Positions 32,955-36,901 of a stretch of DNA of 36,901 nucleotides are shown here, piece after piece. Both the position numbers and the translations under genes were made by a program. The notes under the pieces are model-generated. The model did no database searches and had not been told where the DNA came from. It saw nothing but the letters and a program-made list of their open reading frames with translations. The stretch covers positions 1-36,901 of the forward strand of contig JAITUP010000093.1 of NCBI GenBank assembly GCA_031286265.1, given 5' to 3'. The first letter of the stretch is position 1, and the number at the start of each line of letters is the position of its first letter. Source of the DNA: Chitinispirillales bacterium (GTDB lineage Bacteria; Fibrobacterota; Chitinivibrionia; Chitinivibrionales; Chitinispirillaceae).

Positions 32955-34790
32955 CTAACTATCGACAAAACCTCTGTGCGACGCTACATCATATATCCGG
33001 CGATATTTTCCAATCGCCACATCCCACGTAAAATCACGCAGGCTCTCCATGCCGTTCAGCATCATCTGACCGTATTCCTCACAGTTGGCAAATACATCGG
33101 CGGCATTTTCCATAGCGATACACGCCTCGTCGACCATCGAGCGATATAGCGGGACATCCATGCGCTCCCCCACCGGGGCGTCGAGGATGCGCTTCCACTC
33201 ACCGCAGTCGATATCGTCGCCGCTTGCGCTCTCGTGATACAAAAATCCGGTGGACCCGTCGGCCGGCTCGGCCCTTACCTGCACCAGCAACCCGCCGGTC
33301 GCCCGCGCTATAACCGGAGTGCCGTGCATAAAACCCTCGGTAGCCGCGCCAAACGGCTCATAGAAAGACGGCATCAACAAAAAAGATGAACCGAGAACAA
33401 CGGAGGCATAATCTTCAGAAGCTATCCTGAATGGCCAAATAACAATATCACCGGGGCGCTCCGAGGCAATACCCCTGAAAAAAGCCAACTCCTCCGCATG
33501 CTTCGCCCCCTCGGCGCTGCTGGGGCAAAATATCAACCCAATCTTACCGGGAGGAAGTTTTTTGATCGCCTGAAATATAACATCAAACCCTTTTTGCATG
33601 AGATCAAGACGCCCGGACATGAAAAATATCGGCCGATCACAGTCAATTGTTTTCGAGGCGTCACCACTACCATCACTCCACAAATCCAACTTGCCAACAA
33701 CTTCCGGCCGATCCATCGCCTTCACTATTTCGAGCATCTTCTCCCTAAACCGCGTTTTCTGCTTCAGCAACGCGGTAAAATCACCCTGACGAGCACGCGA
33801 TAGCGCCGTGTACGTATACCGCAGATAGGGACGCCCGAACATGCCGTTTTCTATACCGACAGGCGGGTTTGCGGTGAACATATCCTGCAAGTGATTCGTG
33901 AACACGCTACGCTGCAACGGATCGGTGCGCAGTTCATCCGCAAACGGCGCGCTGACCGTCGTGAGCGGTCCGTTGAGCAACGGAATCGCGCACTGCAAAA
34001 CAGTGTCGCCGCGGATGCCGCCCCCGCCAGGCCGCTCGCGATCCGCCCCCGCAAAAAAATACTGCTCCTTCTTATCAACACTAACCCCGCTGTCAAACGA
34101 ATTATGCAGAGTAAGCACAGTCCGCGCATTCTCAAGAACCCCGTCAAGCACAGCCCGCTTGGAAGTGATCGCGATTGGCGCGGTCTCCCAGTCGTGCGCG
34201 TGGAATAATATGTCCCTCGTAAAACCAAGCCGCGCAAGCACGTGAGGCACAACGGCACAAAACGCGAGCGCGTCCTCAAGAAGATCGGCGCCGTCGGCAT
34301 AGGAATATGGATTCTGATCAGCCGTAAACCTGCCGTCTATACCTATAAAATACGCGCTGACCGGCATGTCGTCGTTGCGATAGCAACAATACGTCACCTC
34401 ATGAGGACAGGCAGCTTCCGGCGACACATGAATTGTCTCGCTATCAATAATCAGTTCCAAAGCCCCGCCGGCAACCGCCTCCCGGACTTTAGGGATATTG
34501 ACATAATGCGGTGTCATCAGAATTACGTCTTCGCCATATTTCTTCAAAAACGTCGGCAAAAACCGCATCACCGCCGCCAACCCCCCAAGCTGCGCAAACC
34601 TGTTTTCAAACGTCAAAGACACAATTTTGCGTTTCTCAGCCGAAAATCCGCGCTCCCGCTCATTAAGCGCGTCAAGCCCTTCCCGCCCAAACGCGTCAAG
34701 GAACCCCACATCAAGAAGCTGCCACGCATCCACTTTAGCGGCAAAAGAGGCGTCATAGGCGGTATATGGATTACGGTGTTGGATTTTCAT
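32955..34790 (-). CDS. GT5-type glycogen/starch synthase family protein
   Basis: The 611-residue product is a GT-B glycosyltransferase of the glycogen synthase type. The N-terminal domain has FENRFAQLGGLAAVMRFLPTFLKKYG, corresponding to the KxGGL site, then FHAHDWETAP. The C-terminal domain has FFMSGRLDLMQKGFDVI and PSFYEPFGAATEGFMHGTPVIARATGG. The Lys of KxGGL, which contacts the nucleotide sugar, is Gln67 here. The protein is longer than typical GlgA (about 480), with about 55 extra N-terminal residues and C-terminal extension. It probably transfers glucose from a nucleotide sugar to glycogen, but donor or activity may differ. There is no ribosome binding site; TATTTT ends six bases before the ATG. 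Confidence 0.8.
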   Translation of the reverse strand: MKIQHRNPYTAYDASFAAKVDAWQLLDVGFLDAFGREGLDALNERERGFSAEKRKIVSLTFENRFAQLGGLAAVMRFLPTFLKKYGEDVILMTPHYVNIPKVREAVAGGALELIIDSETIHVSPEAACPHEVTYCCYRNDDMPVSAYFIGIDGRFTADQNPYSYADGADLLEDALAFCAVVPHVLARLGFTRDILFHAHDWETAPIAITSKRAVLDGVLENARTVLTLHNSFDSGVSVDKKEQYFFAGADRERPGGGGIRGDTVLQCAIPLLNGPLTTVSAPFADELRTDPLQRSVFTNHLQDMFTANPPVGIENGMFGRPYLRYTYTALSRARQGDFTALLKQKTRFREKMLEIVKAMDRPEVVGKLDLWSDGSGDASKTIDCDRPIFFMSGRLDLMQKGFDVIFQAIKKLPPGKIGLIFCPSSAEGAKHAEELAFFRGIASERPGDIVIWPFRIASEDYASVVLGSSFLLMPSFYEPFGAATEGFMHGTPVIARATGGLLVQVRAEPADGSTGFLYHESASGDDIDCGEWKRILDAPVGERMDVPLYRSMVDEACIAMENAADVFANCEEYGQMMLNGMESLRDFTWDVAIGKYRRIYDVASHRGFVDS

Positions 34791-34830
34791 AATATTAAAA
34801 TATAATCACTGCCGTCTCATAAGATTTTAC

Positions 34831-34955
34831 CTTTTTTTTAAAAAACCCTTTTTTTAAAATGTGTCACCTAACTCCCCGATACCATTCCGTAAAGTTTGGG
34901 ACAACAAAGGCTCGTATGAATGGATGGGGCGATGTTCATTCTTGCTTGGTTGGGG
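34831..34955 (+). repeat. Dispersed repeat, copy C
   Basis: A T-run/A-run leader is followed by TGTGTCACCTAAC, the core GTTTGGGACAACAAAGG (34894-34910) and GGGCGATGTTCATTC. It is immediately followed by copy D in the same orientation. Confidence 0.8.
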
Positions 34956-34961
34956 TGCGAT

Positions 34962-35100
34962 GTTTTTTTAAAAATCTTTTTTTTAAAATGTGTCGCCTAA
35001 CCTCCTGATACCGCTCCGTAATGTTTGGGACAACAAAGGATCATTTGAATGGATAGGGCGATGTCCTTCCATGCGCGGTTGGGATGCAAGGATTACAAAC
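34962..35100 (+). repeat. Dispersed repeat, copy D (left part of composite)
   Basis: The core GTTTGGGACAACAAAGG lies at 35023-35039, about 129 bases after that of copy C. It is preceded by TGTGTCGCCTAACC. It continues into the 71-bp module, a palindrome block, a hexamer tract and the right-end motif at 35337-35369. The spacer 34791-35384 contains no gene I can support. Confidence 0.8.
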
Positions 35101-35173
35101 CACATCCCCCGTATTTGGTTTTAGGATATGGGTTTTAGCGTAGGTCGGTTTTAGGTGGGGGGCGTTGCGGGGG
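35101..35173 (+). repeat. Dispersed ~71-bp intergenic module, copy 2
   Basis: It shares ATCCCCCGTATTTGG and a GGTGGGG...CGTT...CGGGGG end with 7377-7447. Here it leads into a nested palindrome. Confidence 0.7.
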
Positions 35174-35174
35174 T

Positions 35175-35235
35175 TCTCCCCCGCTCTGGGGGTAGCGGAA
35201 TAAAAATATTGCCAAAGGCAATATTTTTATGGAGC
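35175..35235. repeat. Nested palindrome
   Basis: A perfect inner hairpin with 14-base arms ATAAAAATATTGCC (35200-35213) and its complement (35217-35230) around AAA. Outer arms, TCTCCCCCGCTC and GAGCGTGGGGGAGA, pair imperfectly and reach to about 35245. Confidence 0.75.
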
Positions 35236-35265
35236 GTGGGGGAGACTTCCCCCCTTAAAATATGT

Positions 35266-35319
35266 TTTGACTTTGAATTTGACTTTGATTTTGATTTTGA
35301 TTTTGACTTTGATTTTAAC
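35266..35319 (+). repeat. TTTGAY hexamer tract, nine units
   Basis: Nine consecutive 6-base units, mostly TTTGAT and TTTGAC with one TTTGAA and a final TTTAAC. Similar but shorter TTTGAY-rich stretches occur at about 1128-1160, 11657-11680 and 22535-22565. Confidence 0.8.
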
Positions 35320-35336
35320 GTTTGTGTTTTAGAGTC

Positions 35337-35369
35337 GTTTGATTGAAAGAGGAAACTTCGAGCCCCGTC
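35337..35369 (+). repeat. Right-end motif of the composite repeat
   Basis: GTTTGATTGAAAGAGG, then AACTT and GAGCCCCGTC, nearly identical to 11614-11646. It ends 16 bases before the stop of the glycosylase gene on the other strand. Confidence 0.75.
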
Positions 35370-35384
35370 ACCAAAGCTATGGAG

Positions 35385-36056
35385 TCACCCCACCCGCCCG
35401 CACTCCACGCCAAGCGGGCATCCCTCACAAAGCGCCTTTTTCCGACAATGCTTCGCGCCGTTGATAACAATAAGCGCATGGAAATTGTTATATACCTCAA
35501 CACTACGAGGAAGATTAGCCTCAAAATAAGCCTTAACTACCGCATACCCTTTACCGGCATCAATAGGATAGCGATCACAAAATCGGACGGTGTAGGCATC
35601 CACAACAAAAGTCGGAAAGTCGAAAGCATAGAGGAGAATCGAATCGGCAGTCTCCGGCCCCACGCCCTTTGTCGCGAGTAATTCACCGCGCAATTTTTCA
35701 AGCGGCTCACGCCGAACGGCCGCCGCATCAAAATCATACTTGGCAAACCACTCCGTCACCGTTTTTAAGTACACAGCTTTCTGATTAAAATATCCCGCAG
35801 GCCGGATCACCGCCGCCAAGTCAGGCAAATCCGCGCTTAGTATCGCTTCAGGAGACAGAGGTATGGATTGAGGGGACAGAGACAAATCATGAGCGTCGCC
35901 AAAATTAGCAATAGCTTTTTCCACATTCCCCCACGCGGTATTCTGCGTCAAGACAGCGCCGACGACAACTTCATACGGCGTCTTCGCGGGCCACCAGCGT
36001 GGATGGCCGTGGTGGGATAGAAGGCGATGATAGATGGATTCTATCGTGCTAATCAT
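35385..36056 (-). CDS. Endonuclease III-like HhH-GPD DNA glycosylase
   Basis: The 223-residue product has the HhH-GPD fold: AVLTQNTAW near the N-terminus, the hairpin LLATKGVGPETADSI, the catalytic Asp153 in FPTFVVDAYTVRF, and a C-terminal four-Cys cluster (C..LC.GC.....C) for [4Fe-4S]. The Lys that gives Nth its lyase activity (GVGxKTA) is replaced by Glu135. That change is typical of the monofunctional, alkyl-base-removing branch exemplified by MagIII. I infer a base-excision glycosylase, substrate unknown. The start at 36056 has no close ribosome binding site. Confidence 0.85.
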   Translation of the reverse strand: MISTIESIYHRLLSHHGHPRWWPAKTPYEVVVGAVLTQNTAWGNVEKAIANFGDAHDLSLSPQSIPLSPEAILSADLPDLAAVIRPAGYFNQKAVYLKTVTEWFAKYDFDAAAVRREPLEKLRGELLATKGVGPETADSILLYAFDFPTFVVDAYTVRFCDRYPIDAGKGYAVVKAYFEANLPRSVEVYNNFHALIVINGAKHCRKKALCEGCPLGVECGRVG

Positions 36057-36344
36057 TATTTATGCATCAATCCTTTCGGTTATCAATGCCCGTTCTACTA
36101 CCCTCTGATTTTAATATTATACTCATCGCCACACGTCTCCCTCTCCATCGTAACCAACGCCCATCCTCCGACTTTTTCGCCCTTGCCATAACACCTACCG
36201 CCTTTTTATGATGAAATGGACACGTCCGCATTCTTGGATACTAAGAAAATACAACAATTCCAGGATAAAAAGCAAGCATTTTTTTCACCCGGCAACGGAT
36301 GGTGGATTATCTACACGAAACAACAAAATGTCAATTTTTTATCA
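36057..36344. other. Intergenic region, no gene seen
   Basis: An AT-rich spacer between the glycosylase gene and the wHTH remnant. A plus-strand frame from 36216 exists, but its second half is merely the complement of the remnant and its first half shows no recognisable pattern. Confidence 0.5.
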
Positions 36345-36491
36345 TTATTCTTCCTTAGCAACCACCCAATAACCCAACCTGTCAGACCCAACACGCCAAA
36401 TAACCCCAGCCTCACGAAGCCCCCGTATTTCACGTGAAATCGTGCGGATAGACAAATCGGTCTCCGCCGCTAAATTTTTCTTCGACTCGAC
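36345..36491 (-). pseudogene. Orphan winged-helix tail of a lost protein
   Basis: In a minus frame different from that of the nuclease, 48 codons read VESKKNLAAETDLSIRTISR and continue with LREAGVIWRVGSDRLGYWVV before a stop at 36345. This is a winged HTH ending as seen at the C-terminus of AlbA_2/ATPase-type transcriptional regulators and related proteins. Nothing in front belongs to it; the frame opens at a stop inside the nuclease gene's end. I infer that a deletion removed the rest of the gene and joined its tail to the nuclease gene. Confidence 0.6.
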
Positions 36492-36901
36492 TTAGTTGTG
36501 GTGACAATCCCGTGCGCTTCCTCAAATTCCTTTGCCCATTCCGCGAGTTTTCTCTGCAACAACGCTTTCTGTGGTAAATACAGATCGTATTCAGAGGCAT
36601 AGATGTTAGAATCCACCGGCAACGTGAGTTCTACTATGCTGTCGCTTTTTTCCTTACATAAAAGAATACCGACTGTCGGTTTTTCATGCTCGGCTTTGAC
36701 GTAGCGGTCGAAATAGTTGACGTACATTTGCATCTGTCCCAAATCCTGATGACTGAGTTCCGTTGTCTTTAAGTCAATCAACACATAACATTGTAGCAAT
36801 CTATTGTAAAGGACAAGGTCAACAAAAAACGATTTTTCATCAAACGTAAACCGCTTCTGCCGAGCCTCAAAAAGGAAGCCCTTTCCAATTTCAAGCAAAA
36901 A
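36470..36901 (-). CDS. YhcG/DUF1016-type PDDEXK nuclease, C-terminal part (partial)
   Basis: The frame enters from the right edge of the window, so the N-terminal part is missing. The visible 144 residues match the YhcG (DUF1016) nuclease domain: LLEIGKGFLFEARQKRF, then FFVDLVLYNRLLQCYVLIDLKT with the D...DLKT (D-ExK-like) catalytic core, QMQMYVNYFD and TVGILLCKEKSD. The last residues (about TTTKSSRRKI) differ from what the family usually shows, and the next bases belong to an unrelated wHTH remnant in another frame. YhcG-like proteins often accompany restriction-modification loci, so the neighbouring sequence to the right may be such a locus. Confidence 0.8.
   Translation of the reverse strand, partial: FLLEIGKGFLFEARQKRFTFDEKSFFVDLVLYNRLLQCYVLIDLKTTELSHQDLGQMQMYVNYFDRYVKAEHEKPTVGILLCKEKSDSIVELTLPVDSNIYASEYDLYLPQKALLQRKLAEWAKEFEEAHGIVTTTKSSRRKI

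Noticed and set aside
36216-36437. Plus-strand frame of 73 codons
   Set aside because: Half of it is the complement of the winged-helix remnant, and the other half shows no recognisable domain.

Overview
The window looks like a chromosomal segment of a Gram-negative bacterium. Supporting this are an LpxL-type lipid A acyltransferase, prolipoprotein transferase Lgt, and two exported proteins that combine a BspA-type leucine-rich repeat region with YDG-type Ig-like repeats and a C-terminal module resembling the sorting domains of the Fibrobacteres-Chlorobi-Bacteroidetes group. I favour a Fibrobacterota-like or related FCB lineage, but this rests on domain style only. No tRNA, rRNA or CRISPR array was seen.

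Layout. 1-1108: the C-terminal half of an IS1380-family transposase (minus strand) abuts an N-terminally truncated XRE regulator. 1262-3615: lpd and an LpxL-like acyltransferase, overlapping. 3680-4444: a MntA-type nucleotidyltransferase/HEPN pair flanked by a 44-bp direct repeat that has replaced the end of the HEPN gene. 4429-7003: a ThiI-like PP-loop protein, convergent with comM. 7004-7585: repeat-rich spacer. 7586-11327: a DUF2225 protein, an exported protein of unknown function, a NusG domain II protein and a Gx/EcfT-like fused membrane protein. 11336-13546: dispersed repeats on both sides of a serine hydrolase gene. 13563-17654: the two tandem exported paralogues. 17988-22514: a small ORF, then pyrR-pyrB-pyrC and cca. 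22565-25103: gapA-pgk with a clear promoter and hairpin terminators.

25137-29434 is an accessory island between housekeeping genes. It holds DinJ/YafQ, a DUF4234 gene with a frameshifted partner upstream, a second nucleotidyltransferase/HI0074 pair, lysA, and a DUF4160/DUF2442 pair. 29470-32629: proS, lgt and comF. 32672-32839: a 55-residue 2[4Fe-4S] ferredoxin on the minus strand. 32955-34790: a GT5-type glycogen synthase. 34831-35369: a dense block of dispersed repeats, palindromes and a TTTGAY hexamer tract. 35385-36056: an endonuclease III-like glycosylase. 36345-36901: a broken region where a YhcG-type nuclease end meets the orphaned winged-helix tail of another gene.

Housekeeping functions (pyrimidine synthesis, lower glycolysis, lysine synthesis, tRNA maturation and charging, envelope lipid synthesis) are interspersed with small toxin-antitoxin-like modules and a family of composite intergenic repeats. 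The repeats share fixed ends with a variable middle and are the least explained structure in the window. I did not find a clearly new multi-gene defence or metabolic system.
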